From an uncultured Spirochaetales bacterium (GTDB lineage Bacteria; Spirochaetota; Spirochaetia; Sphaerochaetales; Sphaerochaetaceae): DNA of 36,572 nt. This document shows positions 8,139 through 16,858 of the stretch, piece by piece (position 1 is the first letter of the stretch; every line of letters begins with the position of its first letter). Location of the stretch: positions 1 to 36,572 of the forward strand of contig CASFMA010000031.1 in the NCBI GenBank assembly GCA_949295675.1, in the 5' to 3' direction. Position numbers and translations under genes: made by a program. Under the pieces are notes generated by a model, which did no database searches, was not told the origin of the DNA, and was given only the letters and a program-made list of their open reading frames with translations.

Positions 8139-8160
8139 TGTTATCGGTAAGGAGCTGATA

Positions 8161-8775
8161 ATGAATATATTTTCAAGATTCATTGATATAGTGAACGCGA
8201 ATATAAACGCGATGCTGGACAAGGCTGAGGATCCTGAGAAGATGCTTCGCCTGATGATCCAGGAGATGGAGGATACGGCAATAGAGCTGAAAAGCAGCTG
8301 TGCCTCTGACATGGCGGCCCAGCTGTCCTTCGAGAAAAGAGCTGAAGAGGCTGCTGCGGGCGAGAAGCGCTGGGAAGAGAGAGCCCGCCTTGCCGTGAGC
8401 AAGGGGAAGGATGATCTTGCCCGTGAGGCGATAGCCGAAAGAAGGGAGATGGAGAGGGAAAGGAAAAGATGCCTTGAAGCTGCGGAGAACCTCAAAGCAG
8501 AGATAGCGAAGGAAAAGGACGAGATCAGCAGGCTCGAGGAAAAGCTTGCAGACTCGAAGAAGAAGCTCAGGGCAATGGCAGAGAGAAACGAGAAGGCAAA
8601 AGCGGAAAGCAAGGCGAAGGAGAGCGAGAGAACGAGCAGGGAACGCCGCTTCGAGGAAATGGAGAGGAAGATAGAGAGAGCGGAAGGCTACCACTCTGCA
8701 GGAAGGGCTTTCGACGATGAGGAAATAGAGAGGGAGCTTGAGGCCCTGAAGAGAGAAGGCAATGGTCAGGACTAG
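8161..8775 (+). CDS. pspA: PspA/IM30 family phage-shock protein (second copy)
   Basis: The 204-residue protein starts MNIFSRFIDIVNANINAML and continues DKAEDPEKML, aligning with the N-terminal amphipathic helix of the first copy, then forms a Lys/Glu-rich coiled coil to the end. The two copies share the N-terminal helix and a C-terminal FDDEEIERELE-like tail (FEDEEIESELE in the first), so they are paralogues rather than fragments. The start at 8161 is chosen because AAGGAG stands six bases upstream and a sigma-54 promoter lies just before it. Its 3' end overlaps pspC by fourteen bases, so pspA2-pspC is one operon. Whether one copy inhibits the activator and the other serves the membrane cannot be told from sequence. 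Confidence 0.9.
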   Translation: MNIFSRFIDIVNANINAMLDKAEDPEKMLRLMIQEMEDTAIELKSSCASDMAAQLSFEKRAEEAAAGEKRWEERARLAVSKGKDDLAREAIAERREMERERKRCLEAAENLKAEIAKEKDEISRLEEKLADSKKKLRAMAERNEKAKAESKAKESERTSRERRFEEMERKIERAEGYHSAGRAFDDEEIERELEALKREGNGQD

Positions 8776-9091
8776 AAGATGGACACGCTCTCCCCGCGGA
8801 GAGATATTCGGGGTAGCTACAGGACTTGCGGAATGGAGGGACCTTCCTCCCGGGATGACACGCATAATGGTATTCCTGATCATACTGTTCACAGGAATAT
8901 TCCCCGGCGCTGCGATATACCTTGCGCTGGCGGCGATACTGCCGAAGCAGAGCGATGAGGATATAATAAGCGGAAGCGACAGCACGCAGAGGACAAGAAG
9001 GCCCTCAGATCCCGTAATGGACGCAAAGTTCCATGAGAAGGAAGGGACAGACAAGGAGAAGGACTGGGACGAACGTTTCAAAAGCGAGTAG
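8762..9091 (+). CDS. pspC: PspC-domain membrane protein
   Basis: The 109-residue protein has a PspC domain: GVATGLAEWRDLPPGMTRI followed by a hydrophobic segment (about residues 33-61, IMVFLIILFTGIFPGAAIYLAL) ending in AAILP. PspC is an inner-membrane component of the phage-shock response that recruits PspA and, in enterobacteria, relieves inhibition of PspF. The C-terminal 45 residues are charged and probably cytoplasmic. It overlaps the upstream pspA by fourteen bases in a different frame, so it must be read from the same sigma-54 transcript. No PspB is present in the window; it may be dispensable, as in many bacteria outside the enterobacteria. Confidence 0.85.
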   Translation: MVRTRRWTRSPRGEIFGVATGLAEWRDLPPGMTRIMVFLIILFTGIFPGAAIYLALAAILPKQSDEDIISGSDSTQRTRRPSDPVMDAKFHEKEGTDKEKDWDERFKSE

Positions 9092-9094
9092 AGA

Positions 9095-9136
9095 TTGTTG
9101 CATTTTTGTTGCATAGCCCTGAAGTCGTTGCAACAA
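9095..9136. promoter_or_regulatory. Operator-like TTGTTGCA repeats before carA
   Basis: TTGTTGCAT occurs twice as direct repeats at 9095 and 9106 (eleven bases apart) and once inverted as TGCAACAA at 9129-9136. The inverted copy covers the -35 box of the carA promoter. The two outer arms could also form an eight-base-pair RNA stem. This looks like a binding site for a repressor, with the regulator unknown. Confidence 0.45.
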
Positions 9137-9157
9137 ACAGCCTTTGGCAGTTATAAT
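9128..9157 (+). promoter_or_regulatory. Sigma-70 promoter of carAB
   Basis: TTGCAA and TATAAT are 18 bases apart. The start is expected near 9164, leaving a leader of about fourteen bases before the carA ATG at 9178. The only ribosome-site candidate is a weak GGCGGT. Confidence 0.65.
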
Positions 9158-9177
9158 CGCCGCAGTTTGGCGGTAAT

Positions 9178-10275
9178 ATGAGAAAGGCAATACTCAAGCT
9201 TAGAGACGGAAAGGAATTTACGGGAACCTCCTTCGGCGGCGAACTCTCGCTTCAGGCCGGGGAGGTTGTGTTCAACACTGGAATACCTGGTTATCAGGAA
9301 ATACTCACGGATCCATCATACAACGGACAGATAGTCACGCTCACAAGCCCGATGATCGGAAACTACGGCATCTCACGGGAAAGCAATGAAAGCGATGGGA
9401 TAAAGGCTACAGCTCTCATCGTGCGGAAGCTCTACAGGGGCCCCGTGATGCCGGGACGCATATCGCTGGACGAATTCATGAAGGCAAATGGAATACCGGG
9501 GATCGAGGATCTGGATACAAGAGCGTTGACACTGTACCTGCGCAATAATGGCTCTCAAAACGGAATATTATTCTATGAAGAAAATAGAAAAGAAGCGGAA
9601 GAGTGCCTTGCATCCTTCCCTCTCATAACAGAGCGTGACCTAATAGACGGAGTGAGCGTGAAATCAGTCATGCACGATCCGGATCTTGGAGAAGGCTCCG
9701 CAAAGGCCCCAGTGCATCCGGTGAAGCACATAGCGCTCATCGACTACGGCGTGAAGCGCTCTATAATATCCTGCCTGTACAGCCGTGGCGTATCGGTATC
9801 GCTTCTTCCTCATACAGCATCAGAAGAAGATGTATTCGCCCTATCGCCCGACGCGCTGTTCCTCTCAAACGGACCGGGAGACCCTGCCCTGCTTGAAGAT
9901 GCAGTCGCCCTTGCAAGAGCCTGCATAGGGAAAATACCAGTGCAGGGGATATGCCTTGGGCATCAGATCATAACGCTCGCGCTTGGAGGGCGTACGGTCA
10001 AGATGAAGTTCGGGCATCACGGCTCAAACCACCCTGTCAGGGACAACGATACTGGACGCACGTTCGTGACAGCTCAGAACCATGGTTTCATGGCAGACAG
10101 GTCATCCCTCCCTTCATCTGTGCGCATATGGCTTGAGAACGCGAATGACAACTCCGTGGAGGGAATCTACTCAACAGAAGAGAACGTAAGATGCGTGCAG
10201 TTCCATCCGGAGGCAGCACCTGGCCCGGAAGAGGCTGGCTCGATCTTCGACACATTCCTGGAGGCTCTCAAGTGA
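9178..10275 (+). CDS. carA: Carbamoyl-phosphate synthase small (glutaminase) subunit
   Basis: CarA hydrolyses glutamine and passes ammonia to CarB for carbamoyl phosphate, the precursor of pyrimidines and arginine. The 365-residue protein has the CPSase small-chain N-terminal domain (VFNTGIPGYQEILTDPSY near 31-48) and a class I glutamine amidotransferase domain with SNGPGDP at 230-236, the nucleophile Cys259 in GICLGHQ and the His343/Glu345 pair in FHPEA. All catalytic residues are present. The stop overlaps the GTG start of carB by four bases. The leader contains no obvious pyrimidine attenuator but does hold the repeated TTGTTGCA elements. Confidence 0.96.
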   Translation: MRKAILKLRDGKEFTGTSFGGELSLQAGEVVFNTGIPGYQEILTDPSYNGQIVTLTSPMIGNYGISRESNESDGIKATALIVRKLYRGPVMPGRISLDEFMKANGIPGIEDLDTRALTLYLRNNGSQNGILFYEENRKEAEECLASFPLITERDLIDGVSVKSVMHDPDLGEGSAKAPVHPVKHIALIDYGVKRSIISCLYSRGVSVSLLPHTASEEDVFALSPDALFLSNGPGDPALLEDAVALARACIGKIPVQGICLGHQIITLALGGRTVKMKFGHHGSNHPVRDNDTGRTFVTAQNHGFMADRSSLPSSVRIWLENANDNSVEGIYSTEENVRCVQFHPEAAPGPEEAGSIFDTFLEALK

Positions 10276-13200
10276 AAAGGACAGATATACATCACATACT
10301 CGTAATAGGCTCAGGTCCGATCGTCATCGGGCAGGCATGTGAATTCGACTACTCCGGCAACCAGGCAGTCAGGGCACTGAAGGAAGAAGGCTATGAGGTC
10401 TCTCTCATAAACCCTAACCCCGCCACAGTGATGACGACACCAGGGCTTGCCGACCATATCTTCCTTGAGCCGCTCAAGAAGGAGTATATCGAGAGAATCT
10501 TCGATCAGGTCGGCCCTGATGCGATACTCTCAACGATGGGAGGGCAGACAGCGCTCAACCTCACGATGGAGCTTGAGAAGGAAGGAATACTCGAGAAGTA
10601 CGGAGTCAAGGTCATCGGAGCATCAGCCGAGGCCATAGAGAAAGCTGAGGACAGGGGAAAGTTCAAGGAGATAATGACAGATCTTGGCTATGAGAGCGCA
10701 AGAAGCGGAATCGCCCACTCTGTCGAGGACGCACTGAGGATAAAGGAGTCAATACCGCTGCCCCTTATAATACGCCCTTCGTTCACGCTTGGAGGCATGG
10801 GCGGGTCTATCGCGGAAAGAGAAGAGGATTTCATACCGCTTGTGGAGAACGCGCTAAGCGTGAGTCCCGTCCATGAGGTCCTGATAGAAGAATCCCTCAT
10901 AGGATGGAGGGAGTTCGAGATGGAGGTGATGAGGGACAGGAAGGACAACGCCATCATAGTCTGCTCCATCGAGAACATCGACCCGATGGGAGTCCATACA
11001 GGAGACAGCATCACCATCGCTCCTATCCAGACGCTCAATGATGAAGAGTACCAGAGGATGAGGACGGCTTCCATCGAGATACTCAGGGCTGTAGGTGTTG
11101 ACTGCGGCGGCTCCAACGTTCAGTTCGCAATGTCACCTGACCACAGCCGCATGGTGGTCATCGAGATGAACCCAAGGGTATCGAGATCATCAGCGCTGGC
11201 AAGCAAGGCCACAGGCTTCCCGATCGCGAGGATCAGCGCGAAGCTTGCTGTCGGCTATACGCTGGACGAGGTCCAGAATGAGATAACAGGAGCCTCGGTA
11301 TCATGCTTTGAGCCAGCCCTTGACTATGTCGCGGTGAAGGTCCCCAGGTTCGAGCTTGAGAAATTCCCTCTTGAGGCAGCTGCGCTCGGCACGCAGATGA
11401 GATCTGTAGGAGAGGCCCTGGCACTTGGACGCACGGCGCTTGAGGCGCTGAACAAGGCATTCAGGTCATCAGAGCAGAAGATTGAGGGAATAACCTCGCT
11501 TGACAGGAGCAAGTACGATGTTGACCTGCTGCTGCGCTCTGCTCATCCGCTCAGGTACCTTGCAGCCTACACCGTGATCAAGGAAGGAGAGGCAGACCTG
11601 GATGAGCTTTCAAGGATCACAGGCTTCGATATCTACTTCCTGTCCCTTCTCGCAGAGCAGCGTGACCTGGAGAACGAGCTCGAGAGCGAGGAACTCACCA
11701 AGGAACTCTATCTCAAGGCAAAGAGGGCCGGGCTGTCCGACAGGCACATCAGGAAGCTCTCCGGATCAGATATCCCTCTCCAGGCTGTCCCTTCACGGCA
11801 TTACGTCGACACCTGCGCGGGAGAGTTCGAGGCCCTCACGCCATATTGCTATACATCATATGGCGAGGAGGATGAAGGAAAGGGGCTGGGTAAGGACGCG
11901 GTCATAATCATCGCATCCGGCCCGAACCGCATAGGACAGGGCCTTGAGTTCGATACCTGCTGCACGCTCTCGTCCAGGGCATTCCGAAAGCACGGCAGGA
12001 AGACTGTCATGGTCAACAGCAACCCGGAGACTGTATCAACCGACTACAACACATCAGACAGGCTCTACATAGAGCCGCTGACTGCTGAATCAGTCCTGCG
12101 GATAATGGAGAAGGAAGGAACGAAGGATGTCGTCGTGCAGCTTGGCGGGCAGACTCCGCTGAACATGGCCGCAGAGCTTGAGAAGCATGGCGCGCATATA
12201 ATAGGCACATCGCTTGAAAGCATCGACAGAACAGAGGACAGGGGTCTCTTCGCGAAGGTTGTCAAGGAGCTCGGACTCAGGCAGCCTGAGAACAGGAGCG
12301 CCGCGACAATTGCCGAGATAAAGGACAAGGCGCATGAAATCGGCTATCCGGTGCTTCTCAGGCCATCATTCGTGCTGGGTGGACGTGCCATGTTCATAGC
12401 ATACGACGACGATGGCCTTGAGGAATTCCTCAGGAAACCCGAGGTCACGATATCAAAGGAAGCGCCCGTCCTTGTCGACCAGTTCCTTGAGGATGCCTTC
12501 GAGTACGACCTTGACGCGGTATCGGATGGGAAGAACGTGTATATCGGTGGCATACTGCAGCATATCGAGGCGGCAGGCATACACTCTGGGGACAGCGCCG
12601 CGGTATTCCCTCCTTACAAAAGCAAGCCCGAGATACTCGATGAGATGCGTGCCTGGACGCTGAAGCTTGCAAGGCATCTGGATGTGCAGGGGCTGATGAA
12701 CATACAGTTCGCTGAGAAGGACGGCAAGCTGTACATCATAGAGGTGAACCCCAGGGGAAGCCGCACGGTTCCGTTCATATCAAAATCAAGCGGTGTCGAT
12801 CTGGTAGAGGCTGCCGTCAGGATCTGGCTTGGAGAGGATCTGGTCAAGCAGGGGCTTGTCAAGGATGGAGAGGGCCTTGGAGAAGGCAGGTGCATAATGG
12901 GATGGGCCATCAAGGAAGCGGTGTTCTCGTTTGACCGCTTCCAGCACGTCGACCCCGCACTCGGGCCAGAGATGAGAAGCACAGGAGAGGTCGTAGGATA
13001 CGGACGCACATTCGGAGAAGCCTATGCAAAGAGCCAGGCAGCAGCATCAAACAAGCTGCCTACATCAGGCCGTGTCATAATAAGCGTGAACAACAAGGAC
13101 AGGAAGACAATCGCTCCGATAGCGAAGGCCCTCCAGCAGTTGGGCTTCCATGTGCTTGCCACGAAGGGGACCGCAAGGGATCTCTACAGCGAGGGCATAC

Positions 13201-13460
13201 TCTGCGATGTGGTCCTCAAGACACAGGATGGGCACCCGAACATTGTCGATTACATCAGGGAGCATAAGGCTGACCTCGTGATCAACACACCGATGGGCTT
13301 CCATTCCAGAAAGAGCGATGATGATATCAGGACAGAGGCTGTAAGGGCTCACATACCGTACACGACCACGACAAGCGCTGCAAGGGCGGCTGTCGAGGCA
13401 ATACGCTATCTCCAGGAGAACAGGTTCATCGTCAGGGAGCTGCCACAGGGAAGAAGATAA
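10272..13460 (+). CDS. carB: Carbamoyl-phosphate synthase large subunit
   Basis: The 1062-residue protein has the two homologous ATP-grasp halves of CarB (first beginning IGSGPIVIGQACEFDYSG, second IIASGPNRIGQGLEFD near residue 550) and a C-terminal MGS-like allosteric domain from about residue 930 (VNNKDRKTIAPIAKAL onward). It makes carbamoyl phosphate from ammonia, bicarbonate and two ATP. I place the start at the GTG 10272, in GTGA overlap with the carA stop, because GGAGG lies seven bases upstream and the protein then begins VKRTDIHHILVIGSG like other CarB; the longer open frame would add 27 residues that are carA sequence in another frame. Length is close to E. coli CarB (1073). Confidence 0.96.
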   Translation: MKRTDIHHILVIGSGPIVIGQACEFDYSGNQAVRALKEEGYEVSLINPNPATVMTTPGLADHIFLEPLKKEYIERIFDQVGPDAILSTMGGQTALNLTMELEKEGILEKYGVKVIGASAEAIEKAEDRGKFKEIMTDLGYESARSGIAHSVEDALRIKESIPLPLIIRPSFTLGGMGGSIAEREEDFIPLVENALSVSPVHEVLIEESLIGWREFEMEVMRDRKDNAIIVCSIENIDPMGVHTGDSITIAPIQTLNDEEYQRMRTASIEILRAVGVDCGGSNVQFAMSPDHSRMVVIEMNPRVSRSSALASKATGFPIARISAKLAVGYTLDEVQNEITGASVSCFEPALDYVAVKVPRFELEKFPLEAAALGTQMRSVGEALALGRTALEALNKAFRSSEQKIEGITSLDRSKYDVDLLLRSAHPLRYLAAYTVIKEGEADLDELSRITGFDIYFLSLLAEQRDLENELESEELTKELYLKAKRAGLSDRHIRKLSGSDIPLQAVPSRHYVDTCAGEFEALTPYCYTSYGEEDEGKGLGKDAVIIIASGPNRIGQGLEFDTCCTLSSRAFRKHGRKTVMVNSNPETVSTDYNTSDRLYIEPLTAESVLRIMEKEGTKDVVVQLGGQTPLNMAAELEKHGAHIIGTSLESIDRTEDRGLFAKVVKELGLRQPENRSAATIAEIKDKAHEIGYPVLLRPSFVLGGRAMFIAYDDDGLEEFLRKPEVTISKEAPVLVDQFLEDAFEYDLDAVSDGKNVYIGGILQHIEAAGIHSGDSAAVFPPYKSKPEILDEMRAWTLKLARHLDVQGLMNIQFAEKDGKLYIIEVNPRGSRTVPFISKSSGVDLVEAAVRIWLGEDLVKQGLVKDGEGLGEGRCIMGWAIKEAVFSFDRFQHVDPALGPEMRSTGEVVGYGRTFGEAYAKSQAAASNKLPTSGRVIISVNNKDRKTIAPIAKALQQLGFHVLATKGTARDLYSEGILCDVVLKTQDGHPNIVDYIREHKADLVINTPMGFHSRKSDDDIRTEAVRAHIPYTTTTSAARAAVEAIRYLQENRFIVRELPQGRR

Positions 13461-13517
13461 GCCTCACCAGCGGGAAAACATCGCTGACAAGCAATAGCTT
13501 ATTTTCTTCCTCAGTGC

Positions 13518-13523
13518 TAGAAT
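13518..13523 (+). promoter_or_regulatory. Possible -10 box of aspS
   Basis: TAGAAT lies 18 bases before the aspS ATG, which would give a short leader carrying the GGAGG site. No good -35 is visible, so this is tentative. A weak five-base-pair hairpin (CAGCG/CGCTG) sits just after carB. Confidence 0.3.
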
Positions 13524-13541
13524 CCGAGGTGGAGGAATGCA

Positions 13542-15323
13542 ATGGAAGAAGCATTCATGCAGCGTACAGCAACCTGCGGCAGCCTCAGGGCGGCAGATGA
13601 AGGCAAGACGGTAGTACTCAACGGATGGGTACACAGAGACAGGAACCACGGGGCTCTGCATTTCATAAACCTGCGTGACCGTTACGGTATGACGCAGGTA
13701 GTCGTTGACGATGATGCCTCCCCTGAGCTCCAGAAGGCAGCTGGAGAGCTTAAGCTTGAATACTGCATAGCAGTCAAGGGAACGGTAAGACGCCGCCCTG
13801 ATGATATGATCAATCCAGAGATGGCGACCGGCGAGATCGAGGTGAAGGCCGAAAGGATTGATGTACTCTCCAAGTGCGATGTACTCCCATTCATGATCGA
13901 TGAGGAGAACAATGCAAGGGAAGACCTGAGGCTTAAATACAGATATCTCGATCTCAGATGCAACGGGATGCAGAAGCGCATAGCGCTGCGCCATGAGATC
14001 GTAAAGGCCATAAGGGAGTATTTCTACAAGACAGACTTCCTCGAGATCGAGACTCCGACGCTCATCAGAAGCACGCCTGAGGGCGCCAGGGACTTTCTTG
14101 TGCCTTCAAGGATATATCCGGGAAAATTCTTCGCGCTTCCTCAGTCACCGCAGCTCTACAAGCAGCTTTTGATGGTCTCCGGATTCGATAAATACTTCCA
14201 GATAGCAAGATGCTACAGGGACGAGGATCCGCGCGGCGACAGGCAGCTTGAGTTCACGCAGCTCGATATAGAGATGAGCTATGTGAAGCGCGATGATGTG
14301 CTCTCCCTCATGGAAGATCTCTTCGGCGATGTTTTCAGGAAGGTACTGAACGTGGAGCTTCCAGCCCATTTCAGAAGGCTCAGCTACCATGATGCGATGA
14401 ACACATATGGCTCGGACAAGCCGGATCTCAGGTTTGGCCTGGAGATGCACGATGCAGCGTCATTCGCGTCAAAGTCAACATTCAACGCATTTACTGAAAC
14501 GCTCGCAGCAGGCGGAGCGGTGAAGTACATAGTAGCGCCGAAGACAGAGGGCCATGACTATACGAGGAAATACCTTGGCGAGCTTGAGGCAGCGGCCAAG
14601 ATCTACGGCGCACATGGCATGGCATGGATGAAAGCCGATGGCGGCACAGTCACCGGAGGTGTCTCGAAGTTCTTCGCAGGAATGGAAAAGGAAGTGCTTG
14701 CGGAGACAGGTGCAAAGGATGGAGACGTCATCCTGCTTGTCGCGCATCAGGACTGGAAGAAGTGCTGCACATCAATGGGAGCGGTGCGATCACGCCTCGG
14801 TGCGGATCTCGGCCTGATAAAGCCAGGATATGAATTCTGCTGGATAATCGACTTTCCGCTCTTCGAGTACAATGAGGACGAAGGACACTGGGAAGCTGCC
14901 CATCATATGTTCTCGATGCCTCAGGCTGAGTATCTTGAGACGCTCGAGGAGAATCCAGGCGCGGTCAAGGGCGACCTTTATGACCTGGTGCTGAACGGCT
15001 ACGAGCTTGCATCAGGATCAATAAGAATCCATGACGTAGAGCTTCAGAAGAGGATATTCCGCATCTGCAACATACCAGATGAGGTATCGAAGGAGAGATT
15101 CGGATTCCTGCTTGACGCATTCCGCTTCTCACCACCACCGCACGGGGGCATCGCTCCTGGAATCGACAGGCTCTGCATGATCGTGGCAAACGAGCAGTCG
15201 ATAAAGGAAGTGATCGCATTCCCGAAGAATACGGCGGCGCTATCCCCGATGGACGACTCACCATCCCCTGTCGAGGAGAAGCAGCTTGAGGAACTGCATC
15301 TCTCAATAAAGAAGCCAGAGTGA
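13542..15323 (+). CDS. aspS: Aspartyl-tRNA synthetase
   Basis: The 593-residue class II synthetase is the bacterial type: an OB-fold anticodon-binding domain (GWVHRDRNHG near 28-37), then the catalytic core with motif 1 (FLEIETPTLIRSTPEGARDF), motif 2 (FQIARCYRDEDPRGDRQLEF), the bacterial GAD insertion, and motif 3 (GGIAPGIDRL near the end). It charges tRNA-Asp. Length agrees with E. coli AspRS (590). GGAGG lies six bases before the ATG, confirming the start. The stop overlaps the GTG start of the next gene by four bases. Whether it also charges tRNA-Asn cannot be decided without knowing if gatCAB or asnS is in the genome. Confidence 0.96.
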   Translation: MEEAFMQRTATCGSLRAADEGKTVVLNGWVHRDRNHGALHFINLRDRYGMTQVVVDDDASPELQKAAGELKLEYCIAVKGTVRRRPDDMINPEMATGEIEVKAERIDVLSKCDVLPFMIDEENNAREDLRLKYRYLDLRCNGMQKRIALRHEIVKAIREYFYKTDFLEIETPTLIRSTPEGARDFLVPSRIYPGKFFALPQSPQLYKQLLMVSGFDKYFQIARCYRDEDPRGDRQLEFTQLDIEMSYVKRDDVLSLMEDLFGDVFRKVLNVELPAHFRRLSYHDAMNTYGSDKPDLRFGLEMHDAASFASKSTFNAFTETLAAGGAVKYIVAPKTEGHDYTRKYLGELEAAAKIYGAHGMAWMKADGGTVTGGVSKFFAGMEKEVLAETGAKDGDVILLVAHQDWKKCCTSMGAVRSRLGADLGLIKPGYEFCWIIDFPLFEYNEDEGHWEAAHHMFSMPQAEYLETLEENPGAVKGDLYDLVLNGYELASGSIRIHDVELQKRIFRICNIPDEVSKERFGFLLDAFRFSPPPHGGIAPGIDRLCMIVANEQSIKEVIAFPKNTAALSPMDDSPSPVEEKQLEELHLSIKKPE

Positions 15324-16441
15324 TAGATACATTGGTAATAGGAGGCGGGGCAGCAGGGCTGTATCTCGCCTCCCTTCATCCGGGAATCACGATCCTTGAA
15401 AGAGGCGAAGAGTGCGGCAGGAAGCTGATCCTTACAGGAGGCGGGCGCTGCAACTACACGAACAAGGCTGAACCGGAAGAGATGGCAGCTATGTTCCATG
15501 GCAACAAGGCCTTCATAAAGCGCGTACTCTACGCCCACACATCGAAGGACATAATCAGGCATTTCAGGGAACTTGGCATAAAGCCATTGGAGGAAGACAG
15601 CGGAAGGATCTTCCCCTCACACGGCGATGCGAAGGACATAAGGGCCGCGCTTCTCTCACGCGGTGCGGACATAATGCACGGCAAGGCGGAAGCCATAGCA
15701 AGGAGAACTGACGGCACATTTGCAGTCAGGACAGAAAACAGAGAGCTGACGGCCAGACGTGTAGTTGTCGCGACAGGCGGAGACAGCTTCCCCGCAACAG
15801 GCTCAGACGGCAACGGCTACAGGCTGCTGCAGGAGCTAGGCCACAGCATAGCCACACCTCATCCGGCACTCGCCCCTATCTCGATGACGCCAGCGCTGCC
15901 GGAGGCTGAAGGAATCACGATAAAAGCCACGCTCAGGACAGGAAAGGCAGAGGAGCATGGGGATATCATAATAACGCGGCGCGGTATATCAGGGCCTGCT
16001 GCACTCAATATCTCAAGGCACCTCGCGGAAAACGATGAGATCGAGATCTGCTTCGCACGGATAGACAAGGAGAGCCTCAGGATGGGAAACGGAGCGAAAA
16101 CGGCAAGGAATGCGCTTCCTGTACCTCCGCATCTTGCAGAAGCGCTTCTCGGCCCGCTGGCAGACCGCAGATGCAGCAATCTGTCCAGGAAGGAGCTTTC
16201 AGAGATAGACTGCCAGCTCTCACGGTTCAGGGCAAAAGCAAAAGCCATGAAGGCAGGCGCGATGAACACCCGCGGTGGCGTGGCCACGGCAGAGATCAAC
16301 CCGATGACAATGGAATCAAGGATCGTCAGCAACCTGTTCATTGCAGGTGATCTGATAGACGTGGATGGACGATGCGGCGGATACAGCCTGTCATTTGCTT
16401 TCGCTACCGCGTACATAATACACAAGGCGCTGGACGCATAG
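15320..16441 (+). CDS. HI0933/BaiN-type FAD-dependent oxidoreductase
   Basis: The 373-residue flavoprotein begins with a Rossmann FAD-binding motif (VIGGGAAGLYLA, residues 6-17), followed by the family marker GRKLILTGGGRCNYTN and, near the C-terminus, GGVATAEINPMTMESRI with the FAD-contacting GDLIDVDGRCGGYSLSFA. These are the signatures of the HI0933 (YhiN/BaiN) family, whose members are NAD(P)/FAD enzymes of mostly unknown substrate; BaiN of gut clostridia acts on bile acids but that cannot be transferred here. Translation starts at a GTG that overlaps the aspS stop (GTGA), so it is coupled to aspS. Slightly shorter than the usual 390-410 residues. Confidence 0.9.
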   Translation: MIDTLVIGGGAAGLYLASLHPGITILERGEECGRKLILTGGGRCNYTNKAEPEEMAAMFHGNKAFIKRVLYAHTSKDIIRHFRELGIKPLEEDSGRIFPSHGDAKDIRAALLSRGADIMHGKAEAIARRTDGTFAVRTENRELTARRVVVATGGDSFPATGSDGNGYRLLQELGHSIATPHPALAPISMTPALPEAEGITIKATLRTGKAEEHGDIIITRRGISGPAALNISRHLAENDEIEICFARIDKESLRMGNGAKTARNALPVPPHLAEALLGPLADRRCSNLSRKELSEIDCQLSRFRAKAKAMKAGAMNTRGGVATAEINPMTMESRIVSNLFIAGDLIDVDGRCGGYSLSFAFATAYIIHKALDA

Positions 16442-16459
16442 TTTTGCGATATGATTTCA

Positions 16460-16468
16460 TGCTATAAT
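16460..16468 (+). promoter_or_regulatory. Extended -10 promoter of the OsmC-like gene, leaderless arrangement
   Basis: TGCTATAAT is a perfect extended -10; six bases later is the ATG at 16475. No ribosome site lies between. A weaker TAGTTT also stands six bases before the in-frame ATG at 16451, so that start cannot be fully excluded. Confidence 0.6.
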
Positions 16469-16474
16469 CAGGCT

Positions 16475-16858
16475 ATGGCAAAAGAACGCAAGATAACAGG
16501 GCATTTCTCATCATCCAGGAGATACTTCGAGAACACATTGGGAACAGAGTTCGACTTCACCCAGTCCACGGGGCCATATGAATATCTTCTGGGAGCGCTT
16601 TCAGGCTGCTTCTACAGCACGCTTGAGTCCTTCGAACGCTCATCTTCATGGAAGAGCATCGATATAGAGATAACAGGGAAGAAGAGAGAGGAAGTGCCGA
16701 CAACCCTCGAGCACACCACGCTGGACATCACTGTCAGAGGCGCAGAGGACGAAGAAGAGGTCAGGAAGCTGATAGACCGGGCAGCCAGCTCATGTTCGAT
16801 CTTTGCTACCATAAGCAAAGTCAGCAAGATGGAAATAAAGATAAAGTTCGAAGCATGA
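16475..16858 (+). CDS. OsmC/Ohr-like family protein
   Basis: The 127-residue protein has the OsmC-like fold markers: GPYEYLLGALSGC with Cys45 on the central helix and Cys107 in ASSCSIFATIS, the two positions that form the peroxidatic pair in OsmC/Ohr proteins. Members reduce organic or fatty-acid hydroperoxides, though many OsmC-like subfamilies (YhfA type) have no proven activity. I choose ATG 16475 because a TATAAT box sits six bases upstream, making the mRNA leaderless; an open frame start at 16451 would lie upstream of that promoter. Its stop overlaps the next ATG by four bases. Confidence 0.85.
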   Translation: MAKERKITGHFSSSRRYFENTLGTEFDFTQSTGPYEYLLGALSGCFYSTLESFERSSSWKSIDIEITGKKREEVPTTLEHTTLDITVRGAEDEEEVRKLIDRAASSCSIFATISKVSKMEIKIKFEA

